Shown here piece by piece: positions 1 to 5,625 of a stretch of DNA of 12,766 nucleotides. The translations under genes and the position numbers were made by a program. Source of the DNA: CAZBBC01 sp964489835 (lineage in GTDB: Bacteria > Calditrichota > Calditrichia > JAJRVZ01); NCBI GenBank assembly GCA_964489835.1, contig CAZBBC010000132.1:1-12766 (forward strand), read 5' to 3'. The notes below the pieces were generated by a model that was given only the letters and a program-made list of their open reading frames with translations, was not told the DNA's origin and did no database searches. Every line of letters starts with the position of its first letter. The stretch's first letter is position 1.

Positions 1-2
1 AA

Positions 3-155
3 ATTATCCCCTATTCCCTGGGTTATGAAAACTTTCAAAAGGCCGCGGAACCTAAAAAGTTTTTGGAGATCCACGGTTCACATAACGACGGATTTTTAGC
101 ATCGGGAAAAATATATGAGAACGGGATCCGGGAATTTTTATCTCAGTACTTTTGA
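3..155 (+). CDS. alpha/beta hydrolase, C-terminal fragment cut by the window edge
   Basis: The frame is open from the window start and ends at TGA 153-155, giving 50 residues that begin IIPYSLGYENFQ. The segment GSHNDGF (residues 25-31 of the fragment) matches the loop that carries the catalytic histidine in BEM46/ABHD13-like serine hydrolases. The preceding 'AAEPKKFLEI' strand and the closing helix 'GIREFLSQYF' also fit the last strand and helix of that fold. The nucleophile and acid residues would lie upstream of the window, so the substrate cannot be inferred. The gene is partial only because of the window boundary; nothing indicates a pseudogene. The next gene starts 336 bases later behind its own candidate promoter, so this is probably the last gene of its transcription unit. 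Confidence 0.75.
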   Translation: MIPYSLGYENFQKAAEPKKFLEIHGSHNDGFLASGKIYENGIREFLSQYF

Positions 156-491
156 ATTAACATTTTAATTGATTGATCAACATATCTTCTATTTTTACCC
201 TATCATTTTTTTATTAAATTTATACTATCTAGAATTATTCAAGATCCTTCGATCTCTCGATCTTCAGGACAGGTTCCAAGCACGATGGTATTTTAAGATA
301 AATTATCTTGAGTAATCATATAAAGGAATTCCTGCTCAATTTTTAATATTATATTTTTTTATTTAATTTCAATAAAAAAATCTTCGTGCCCTTTGTGTGC
401 TTCGTGGTTTATGAATAGAGAAGGTCATTTTATGGAGTTAAAATTAGGGCATATATAATACAGCCTTTTCGGTTTTTATAAGGGAGAATCG
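156..491. other. AT-rich intergenic region with decayed repeat relics
   Basis: No gene is visible in these 336 bases. At 295-309 there is a perfect 7+1+7 inverted repeat (AAGATAAATTATCTT) without a following T-run. At about 383-419 the stretch TTCGTG...CTTCGTGGTTTATGAATAGA resembles the ends of the interspersed repeats near recX and alaS. Its 14-mer CTTCGTGGTTTATG (400-413) recurs inverted at 12739-12752. This looks like a decayed member of a dispersed repeat family. Confidence 0.5.
430..459 (+). promoter_or_regulatory. candidate promoter for the polyamine fusion gene
   Basis: A perfect -10 hexamer TATAAT lies at 454-459, 32 bases before the start codon. The best upstream -35 match (TTATGG, 430-435, spacer 18) is weak. 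The position is right for the gene at 492, but the region is AT-rich, so a chance match is possible. Confidence 0.35.
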
Positions 492-1793
492 ATGGAATCT
501 TTAGGAAGACATATATTAGTTGAATACTACGACTGTTCATCAGAATTATTGAATGATGTTATCACGATTGAAAAAGCGATGGTGGCAGCCGCGGAAGAAG
601 CAGGGGCGACAATTATTAATTCAACCTTTCATCATTTTTCTCCCTTCGGTGTATCCGGTGTGGTGGTCATCGAAGAAAGTCATCTGGCAGTCCACACCTG
701 GCCGGAGTATAAATATGCCGCTGTCGATCTGTTTACTTGCGGAGATACGGTCAATCCCTGGATCTCTTACAATTTCCTTAAAGATGCCTTTAAAGCCGGA
801 AACGGCTCTTCATTAGAACTGCTCCGCGGCCAACTATCACTTTTGGATAAATCGGACTATGATCTGTCAAAAATACGTGACCAGATCGGGGAAAAACTGA
901 AAAAACCAAAATCTACCCGTGATATATGGTTCACCGAGCGTAATAAAAATATTGCTCTATCTTTTCGTCATACCGGTGACCCCATATTCAGGAAACAGTC
1001 CCCATACCAAAAAGTAGAGATTTACGACACCTATCAATATGGTAAAATGTTAACCTGCGATGGCATGACCATGTGCACCGAAACGGATGAGTATGCCTAT
1101 CATGAAATGATTACCCATGTGGCGCTTTTTACCCATCCAAATCCCCGGCAGGTTCTGGTTATCGGTGGTGGTGACGGCGGTGCTATTCGTGAAATTGTAA
1201 AGCATGATCAGGTGGAAAAAGTGGTGATGGTAGAGATAGACGAAGTGGTCATCGAGGCCAGTAAAAAGCATCTTCCTACCCTGTCTTCCGCTTTCGACCA
1301 TCCCAAGGTGGATCTTCATATTACTGACGGTATAAAATTTGTCGCAGAGGCAGCGGATGAATCCTATGATATCGTGATTATAGATTCGACCGATCCAATC
1401 GGCCCGGCAGAAGGGTTATTCAGCGAAAAATTCTACCAACAGGTTTACCGTATTCTCCGACCCAATGGTATCATGATCACCCAAAGCGAATCTCCCCGTT
1501 TTAACGTCGAGGTGTTCCAGGATATTTATCGATGCTATCGTAAGATATTTCATCCGGATAATGTATTCTGTTACCTCGCCTATATACCGATTTATCCGTC
1601 AGGCATGTGGAGTTTTTCTTTTTGTTCGAAGAATGGGATTCATCCTATCCATAATTTTGATCAAACCCGGGCCCGTGAATTTACCAAAAAAAATAATCTC
1701 CGATATTACAACGATGAAATACATCAGGCGGTATTTGTATTACCACAGTTTGTTAAAGATATCCTCGAGGAACCGGCTGCCGATGAGCCCTAA
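492..1793 (+). CDS. Fused S-adenosylmethionine decarboxylase / spermidine synthase
   Basis: A 433-residue chain carries two consecutive polyamine enzymes. Residues 1-115 are a class 1B AdoMet decarboxylase proenzyme (SpeD/SpeH type). Glu62-Ser63 in 'EESHLAVHTWPE' is the self-cleavage site that yields the pyruvoyl group, and His68 and Cys83 sit at the positions of the Thermotoga maritima enzyme's catalytic residues. After a Lys/Asp-rich linker (about 116-143), residues 144-425 are an aminopropyltransferase (SpeE). They show WFTE at 146-149, YHEM at 203-206, the GGGDGG nucleotide loop at 225-230, VEID at 247-250, DG at 279-280, the catalytic-acid segment DSTDP at 298-302, and YPSG at 368-371. 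Known chemistry: decarboxylated AdoMet donates an aminopropyl group, usually to putrescine, giving spermidine. The fusion could couple production and use of the donor. AGGGAG at 481-486 is a good ribosome site for this start. All key residues are present in both halves. Confidence 0.95.
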   Translation: MESLGRHILVEYYDCSSELLNDVITIEKAMVAAAEEAGATIINSTFHHFSPFGVSGVVVIEESHLAVHTWPEYKYAAVDLFTCGDTVNPWISYNFLKDAFKAGNGSSLELLRGQLSLLDKSDYDLSKIRDQIGEKLKKPKSTRDIWFTERNKNIALSFRHTGDPIFRKQSPYQKVEIYDTYQYGKMLTCDGMTMCTETDEYAYHEMITHVALFTHPNPRQVLVIGGGDGGAIREIVKHDQVEKVVMVEIDEVVIEASKKHLPTLSSAFDHPKVDLHITDGIKFVAEAADESYDIVIIDSTDPIGPAEGLFSEKFYQQVYRILRPNGIMITQSESPRFNVEVFQDIYRCYRKIFHPDNVFCYLAYIPIYPSGMWSFSFCSKNGIHPIHNFDQTRAREFTKKNNLRYYNDEIHQAVFVLPQFVKDILEEPAADEP

Positions 1794-1821
1794 GGGTATA
1801 GGGTATAAGGTATAGGGTATA
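1794..1821. repeat. Tandem 7-bp repeat directly after the stop codon
   Basis: Four adjacent 7-mers (GGGTATA, GGGTATA, AGGTATA, GGGTATA) begin at the base after the TAA of the polyamine gene. No function is evident. Copy-number variation between strains would be expected. Confidence 0.85.
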
Positions 1822-1837
1822 TGGAAATCGTCGGTAA

Positions 1838-1860
1838 GGGCGAGGCATGCCGTGCCTGTA
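1838..1860. repeat. Short palindromic repeat, left copy
   Basis: The core GAGGCATGCCGTGCCTG is partly self-complementary (AGGCA / TGCCT). A related sequence occurs at 2278-2300, so the pair brackets the broken AtuA-like gene. Confidence 0.5.
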
Positions 1861-1896
1861 TGTGGCATTTAATCCAAAAGACAAAATCCAAAATCA

Positions 1897-1965
1897 ATTT
1901 AATTACGAATTCCGAGTTCCCAATTCCAAATTCCTAATTACCAATTCTTAATTCTTAATTCTTAG
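1897..1965. repeat. Low-complexity AATTC / TTAATTC tandem tract
   Basis: The tract consists of imperfect units built on AATTCC and AATTCTT, ending in two clean copies of TTAATTC (about 1948-1962). No coding potential is seen. It fills most of the space between the polyamine gene and the AtuA-like remnant. Confidence 0.7.
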
Positions 1966-2033
1966 ATTTTAGTTTGATTTTATCGCCATAATTTTTATTT
2001 TGCAGGTATGTACTATAGAGTGGCGGATTGCCA

Positions 2034-2274
2034 ATGAAAAAATTTATCCGTATTGCCAGCGGTCAGGGTTATTGGGGAGACTGGCTGGAGGCACCGCTTC
2101 TTCAGGTCTCCGCCGGACCCATCGATTATCTGGTCATGGATTATCTTGCAGAGATAACGATGTCCATCCGTCACCGGATTTGGGGGCGGGCGTCCCCATG
2201 TGCGGGAAATTTATGCCTTCTGGCCGGCATTATTACCAAAAAAAGTCGTGTCCCCAAAAATTAAGGTGATTTAA
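2034..2274 (+). pseudogene. Remnant of an AtuA/DUF1446-family gene with an internal deletion and frameshift
   Basis: Starting at ATG 2034, the first 44 or so codons read MKKFIRIASGQGYWGDWLEA, and 'DYLVMDYLAEITMSI' follows. This is a strong match to the N-terminus of AtuA (acyclic terpene utilisation, DUF1446) proteins. Homology in that frame stops near 2168. In another frame, from about 2170 to TAA 2272-2274, the peptide GGGRPHVREIYAFWPALLPK continues to 'VSPKIKVI'; it looks like a genuine protein tail and may be the C-terminal end of the same gene. Family members are several hundred residues long, so most of the middle is missing and the ends are joined out of frame. The assignment of the 5' part is fairly sure; that of the tail is inference. 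It stands directly upstream of the HMG-CoA synthase cluster and may once have been its first gene. Confidence 0.6.
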
Positions 2275-2277
2275 CAT

Positions 2278-2300
2278 GTAGAGGCATGGTTGCCGTGCCC
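2278..2300. repeat. Short palindromic repeat, right copy
   Basis: GAGGCATGGTTGCCGTGCCC is related to the copy at 1838-1860, with three extra bases in the centre. It begins 4 bases after the last stop codon of the AtuA-like remnant. Confidence 0.45.
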
Positions 2301-2366
2301 AGGTTTGATGGATAAAAAACATCACTGGAGCATTAGAATTAATTATGTGGTGTATTGAGGAGATAG

Positions 2367-2669
2367 AAAAGAACACCCCCCTCAATCCCCCCTTAATAGG
2401 GGGGCAAGATCTGATTCCCCCTTTGAAAGGGGCTGTTGCAGTATCAATTAGTTTGTACAGCTTTTGATGTATACTAGCTCTGTTTCCCCCTTGGAAAAGG
2501 GGGACTAAGGGGGATATAAAATTGATCTATGTTTTGTATAAACAACCCCCTAACCCCCTTTATTAAGGGGGAATAGATTTTGCTTCAATGAAAAGAAAAA
2601 TACATTATTTCATAAAAATGACCTAATCTGCAACAGCCCCTGAAAGGGGGGTAGGGGGATGTTTTTTTT
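2367..2669. repeat. Double-hairpin CCCCC/GGGGG repeat, split by a MITE
   Basis: Two hairpins, CCCCCCTTAATAGGGGGG and CCCCCTTTGAAAGGGGGG (the second split by the insertion at 2429-2640), lie between inverted outer arms. The left arm is AAAAGAACACCCCCCTCAA and the right arm ends TAGGGGGATGTTTTTTT. Without the insertion the element is about 90 bp. The same plan of two hairpins between inverted arms is seen at 3887-3970. In structure it is REP/MITE-like; no protein is encoded. Confidence 0.7.
2429..2640. mobile_element. 212-bp MITE-like element with 13-bp terminal inverted repeats
   Basis: The ends GGGGCTGTTGCAG (2429-2441) and CTGCAACAGCCCC (2628-2640) are perfect inverted repeats and resemble ends of DDE-transposase insertion sequences. 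They are flanked by the 5-bp direct repeat TGAAA at 2424-2428 and 2641-2645, which reads as a target-site duplication. There is no room for a transposase, so the element would depend on one supplied elsewhere. The interior holds two CCCCC...GGGGG hairpin repeats in opposite orientation (about 2483-2515 and 2543-2574), so the element is itself built from, or invaded by, the hairpin family. Confidence 0.75.
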
Positions 2670-2706
2670 AGTCATTTAAAATAATAAGATAAATGGAAAA
2701 TATATG

Positions 2707-2723
2707 TCCCGATTTTTTCGGGA
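2707..2723 (+). promoter_or_regulatory. Small leader hairpin before the HMG-CoA synthase gene
   Basis: TCCCGA (2707-2712) pairs with TCGGGA (2718-2723) around a five-T loop. It ends 17 bases before the ribosome site ACAGGAG at 2741. It may be a leader hairpin or a repeat scrap; no regulatory role is demonstrated. Confidence 0.3.
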
Positions 2724-2755
2724 TGACACTACTTTCTAAAACAGGAGAAAATTAT

Positions 2756-3802
2756 ATGATAGGTATTGTTGGATATGGTTCGTATGTCCCCGTATACAGA
2801 ATAAAGGTTGAAGAAATTGCCCATCAATGGGGCATGGATCCTCAGGCAATAAAAAATGGACTATTGGTCAATGAAAAGACAGTACCGGGAATGGATGAAG
2901 ACACGATCACCATATCGGTCCAGGCGGCAAAATATGCGGTTCAGCGGGCACAAATTAACCCACAGGATATCGGCGCGGTATATATCGGATCAGAATCGCA
3001 TCCCTATGCTGTCAAACCAAGCGGAACCATTCTGGTTGACGCCCTCGGTATCGGACCCGATGTTCATGTTGCTGATTATGAATTTGCTTGTAAAGCCGGA
3101 ACAGAAGCAATGTATGTTGCTTACAGTCATGTAAAAGCGGGAAATATGAAATATGCTCTGGGGATTGGCGCAGATACCTCCCAGGGGGCACCCGGCGATG
3201 CACTGGAATATACGGCTTCTGCCGGCGGCGCTGCCTTTATTATGGGACGCGAGAAGGTGATAGCTGAAATTGAACACACCTATTCCTTTACGACGGATAC
3301 CGGGGATTTCTGGCGCCGGGAGGGCCGAAAATATCCCAAACACGGGGGCCGGTTTACCGGAGAACCGGCTTATTTTCGCCATGTGTTGAGCGCCGGCACG
3401 GAAATACTTGAGCGATCCGGTTTGAAGGCGGCAGATTTTGCCTATGCAATATTCCACATGCCTAACGGAAAATTTCCCCAAAAAGCGGGAAAAACACTGG
3501 GTTTTAGTAAAGAACAAATGGAACCCGGCTGGGTGGTTCCCTGGATGGGTAATACCTATTCCGGGTCCTCGCCTACCGGATTTGCGGCTACACTCGATGT
3601 TGCCCAGGCCGGTGATAGAATATTACTGGTATCATTTGGATCGGGTGCCGGAAGTGACGCCTTTATCTTTAAGGTAACAGCAGAAATTGATAATGGTCGG
3701 GACCGGGCACCAAAATTCCGCCAAATGCTCGATGACCATAAAATATATTTAACCTATGGTGAATACTTAAAACACTATGGTAAGATTCATATGAATGACT
3801 AA
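2756..3802 (+). CDS. Hydroxymethylglutaryl-CoA synthase, archaeal type
   Basis: A 348-residue thiolase-fold enzyme expected to condense acetyl-CoA with acetoacetyl-CoA to HMG-CoA. The catalytic set is visible: Glu80 (GSES), nucleophile Cys112 in EFACKAGTEA, His234 in FHMPNGKFP, and Asn266 in the GNTYSGSSP loop (265-273). The stretch FWRREG...HGGRFTGEPAYFRHV (185-210) is typical of the short archaeal family of about 350 residues, which is shorter than eukaryotic or staphylococcal enzymes. The start is set at ATG 2756 because ACAGGAGAAAATT lies immediately before it and the protein then opens with the family-typical MIGIVGYGSYVP. An in-frame ATG at 2693 has no such site and adds unrelated residues. 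The next genes encode thiolase and DUF35, the partners of this enzyme in the archaeal complex. A MITE-like element follows the stop codon. Substrate choice other than acetoacetyl-CoA cannot be excluded. Confidence 0.92.
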   Translation: MIGIVGYGSYVPVYRIKVEEIAHQWGMDPQAIKNGLLVNEKTVPGMDEDTITISVQAAKYAVQRAQINPQDIGAVYIGSESHPYAVKPSGTILVDALGIGPDVHVADYEFACKAGTEAMYVAYSHVKAGNMKYALGIGADTSQGAPGDALEYTASAGGAAFIMGREKVIAEIEHTYSFTTDTGDFWRREGRKYPKHGGRFTGEPAYFRHVLSAGTEILERSGLKAADFAYAIFHMPNGKFPQKAGKTLGFSKEQMEPGWVVPWMGNTYSGSSPTGFAATLDVAQAGDRILLVSFGSGAGSDAFIFKVTAEIDNGRDRAPKFRQMLDDHKIYLTYGEYLKHYGKIHMND

Positions 3803-3824
3803 TAAGTTTTCTGCAATCATCATT

Positions 3825-4008
3825 AGTGTCCGGTTAAAAAAAATGAATCAAAGATTAAATAAACACAGATACTCGATATAAAGAACTCACCCTAAATCCC
3901 TCTCTTGGAAAGAGAGGGACTTTAGGGAGCCCCTTCTCTTTTCAAGAGAAGGGGTTTGGGGAAGAGTTTTTTAATCTTTAATTGAATCATTATTTTATCC
4001 GAACACTC
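3825..4008. mobile_element. MITE-like element between the HMG-CoA synthase and thiolase genes
   Basis: The left end AGTGTCCGGTTAAAAAAAAT (from 3825) and the right end, whose reverse complement starts AGTGTTCGGATAAAATAAT (from 4008), form long imperfect terminal inverted repeats. Pairing continues inward for about 40 bases through GATTAAA on both sides. CAT occurs just outside both ends but is too short to call a target duplication. The left end recurs as TGTCCGGTTAAA at 7592 and 7919. The core is a double-hairpin repeat. No ORF is present, so this is non-autonomous. Confidence 0.65.
3887..3970. repeat. Double-hairpin repeat within the second MITE-like element
   Basis: Hairpin 1 pairs TCCCTCTCTT (3897-3906) with 3910-3919. 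Hairpin 2 pairs CCCCTTCTCTT (3930-3940) with 3944-3954. Inverted outer arms AACTCACCC and GGGGAAGAGTTTTTT enclose them. Either hairpin could attenuate transcription running from the synthase gene into the thiolase gene; the T-run follows at 3967-3972. Confidence 0.7.
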
Positions 4009-4066
4009 ATGATCTACCTTAAAAACGGATGATAACTTTGCTAATGTCAATACAGGAGAAAATTTT

Positions 4067-5218
4067 ATGAGAGATGTTTTTATATCCGGTGTCGGAATGA
4101 CCCCATTCGGAGAGATTTGGCGTATGTCGCTTCGCGATCTTTTTGTTGAAGCCGCATTAAAAACCATCGCGGACGCCGGTGTCGATCATATTGAAAGCAT
4201 GTATGTGGGAGCTATGTCCCCGGGTCTTTTCGTGGGACAGGAACATATTGCCTCCCTTCTCGCTGATTATTTGGGAATGGGCGGTATACCGGCTGTTCAT
4301 GTTGAATCCGCTTGCGCATCCGGTGGTATTGCCGTCAGACAGGCCTATATTGAAGTGGCTTCCGGGATAAGTGATATTGTATTGGCCGGCGGCGTGGAAA
4401 AAATGAATGATGGAGCGGATGTGACCTATGCTCTGGCAACTGCTGCCGATCAGGAATACGAAGCCTTTCATGGAGTGACTTTTCCGGGATTGTATGCGAT
4501 GATTGCCCGCGCCCATATGCATCAATATGGCACCACACGGGAACAGCTGGCTGAAGTGGCTGTAAAAAATCACGCCCATGGTCTGAATAATCCCAATGCC
4601 CAGTTTCGAATGGCGATTACCAAGGAAACAGTTATTAATTCAACCATGGTCGCTGATCCTCTACGCCTGCTCGATTGTTCCCCGGTAACCGACGGAGCGG
4701 CTGCTGTGATCGTTTGTTCGGAAGAAATTGCCAAAAAATCCGGAAAATCACTGGTTAAAATTCGTGCCTCCGCCCAGGCTACCGATTACATTGCCCTTCA
4801 TTCGAGAAAAGATCTGTCTTCCCTGCCGGCAGTAGAGAAAGCAGCGACAGAAGCTTACAAACAGGCCAATGTGAGACCTGATGATATAGACCTGGCAGAA
4901 GTGCATGATTGCTTTACGATTGCCGAATTGGTGGTTATGGAAGAGTTAGGATTTTGTGCGCGTGGAAAATCAGGTCCGGCAGTGCTTGAGGGCCAGACCC
5001 GCCTCGGGGGTAAAATACCGCTCAATACCAGCGGTGGTTTAAAATCTAAAGGACATCCGGTAGGTGCCACTGGAACCGCTCAAATCATTGAGGTCGTTGA
5101 GCAAATACGTGGTAATGCCGGTGACCGTCAGGTTCATAAGGCCCAATTGGGTCTTGCTCAGAATATGGGTGGTTCCGGCGGCAGTTGCGTTGTACATATT
5201 TTGGAGGGCTTAGCATGA
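4067..5218 (+). CDS. Acetyl-CoA acetyltransferase, archaeal/SCP2-type thiolase
   Basis: A 383-residue thiolase expected to condense two acetyl-CoA into acetoacetyl-CoA for the neighbouring HMG-CoA synthase. The acyl-accepting Cys83 is in ESACASGG (80-87). EVHDCFT (278-284) supplies His280, and GHPVGATG (329-336) supplies His330. The C-terminal NMGGSGGSC (366-374) replaces the classical Cys-x-Gly loop in the manner of archaeal and SCP2-like thiolases. The start ATG 4067 follows ACAGGAGAAAATT at 4052-4064, nearly identical to the leader of the synthase gene. The stop overlaps the next start (ATGA, 5215-5218), so the thiolase and DUF35 genes are translationally coupled. In archaea, thiolase, HMG-CoA synthase and DUF35 form one complex that channels the intermediate; the same three families in the same order support that role here. 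Confidence 0.9.
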   Translation: MRDVFISGVGMTPFGEIWRMSLRDLFVEAALKTIADAGVDHIESMYVGAMSPGLFVGQEHIASLLADYLGMGGIPAVHVESACASGGIAVRQAYIEVASGISDIVLAGGVEKMNDGADVTYALATAADQEYEAFHGVTFPGLYAMIARAHMHQYGTTREQLAEVAVKNHAHGLNNPNAQFRMAITKETVINSTMVADPLRLLDCSPVTDGAAAVIVCSEEIAKKSGKSLVKIRASAQATDYIALHSRKDLSSLPAVEKAATEAYKQANVRPDDIDLAEVHDCFTIAELVVMEELGFCARGKSGPAVLEGQTRLGGKIPLNTSGGLKSKGHPVGATGTAQIIEVVEQIRGNAGDRQVHKAQLGLAQNMGGSGGSCVVHILEGLA

Positions 5219-5607
5219 TCGTACCAAGATATACAAGAGAAATACCACAACGATATCGTTTAGAAGCGGAAAAATGCCAGGATTGCGGATATATTGCTTT
5301 TCCACCGCGGCTTATATGCCCGACATGCGGCTGCCGATCCTTTCAGGCAATAACACTCAAATCCGAAGGAAAGATCCTGACCTATACGATTATCCATGTC
5401 GCTTCTGATACCTTTAACACGGAGACTCCCTTTGCCGTTGCCGTGATAGAAACAACCGAAGGCGCCCGCCTCACCGCCCAGGTCGTAGACTGTAAACCGG
5501 AAGAAGTTGACATCGGAAAAAGCGTCCGCTTAATGCTGCGTTGTATTCAGAAAGAAGGACATGCGGGCATATTACAATACGGATATAAAGCGATTTTAAA
5601 CCGTTAA
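5215..5607 (+). CDS. DUF35 Zn-ribbon / OB-fold scaffold protein
   Basis: A 130-residue protein of the DUF35 (OB-fold, acyl-CoA-associated) family. An N-terminal helix (about 5-20) precedes a rubredoxin-like zinc ribbon with Cys21, Cys24, Cys35 and Cys38 (CQDCG...CPTCG). An OB-fold follows (about 45-128), with the typical GKILTYTIIHV strand and TPFAVAVIE. In the archaeal thiolase/HMG-CoA synthase complex this protein bridges the two enzymes and helps form the shared CoA site; that role is inferred here from gene order. The start is placed at 5215 because its ATG overlaps the thiolase TGA and GGAGG lies just upstream (5203-5207). A more upstream in-frame start at 5185 would run through the thiolase end and adds nothing family-like. 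Confidence 0.9.
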   Translation: MIVPRYTREIPQRYRLEAEKCQDCGYIAFPPRLICPTCGCRSFQAITLKSEGKILTYTIIHVASDTFNTETPFAVAVIETTEGARLTAQVVDCKPEEVDIGKSVRLMLRCIQKEGHAGILQYGYKAILNR

Positions 5608-5625
5608 CAGAGAGTAATCAAGACT

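Noticed and set aside
2000..2269. Separate small protein in the frame starting at 2000
   Set aside because: It overlaps the AtuA-like N-terminus in the wrong frame and shows no family features of its own.
2693..2755. Upstream in-frame ATG extending the HMG-CoA synthase by 21 residues
   Set aside because: No ribosome site precedes it, the extra residues run through a hairpin and leader, and the ATG at 2756 has a strong site and a family-typical N-terminus.
2990..3517. Long open frame antisense to the HMG-CoA synthase gene (175 codons)
   Set aside because: It mirrors the coding strand of a clearly real gene, has no recognisable family features, and lacks a ribosome site.
5185..5214. Upstream start for the DUF35 protein inside the thiolase gene
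   Set aside because: The added residues are only a shifted reading of the thiolase end; ATG 5215 overlaps the thiolase stop and has GGAGG upstream.
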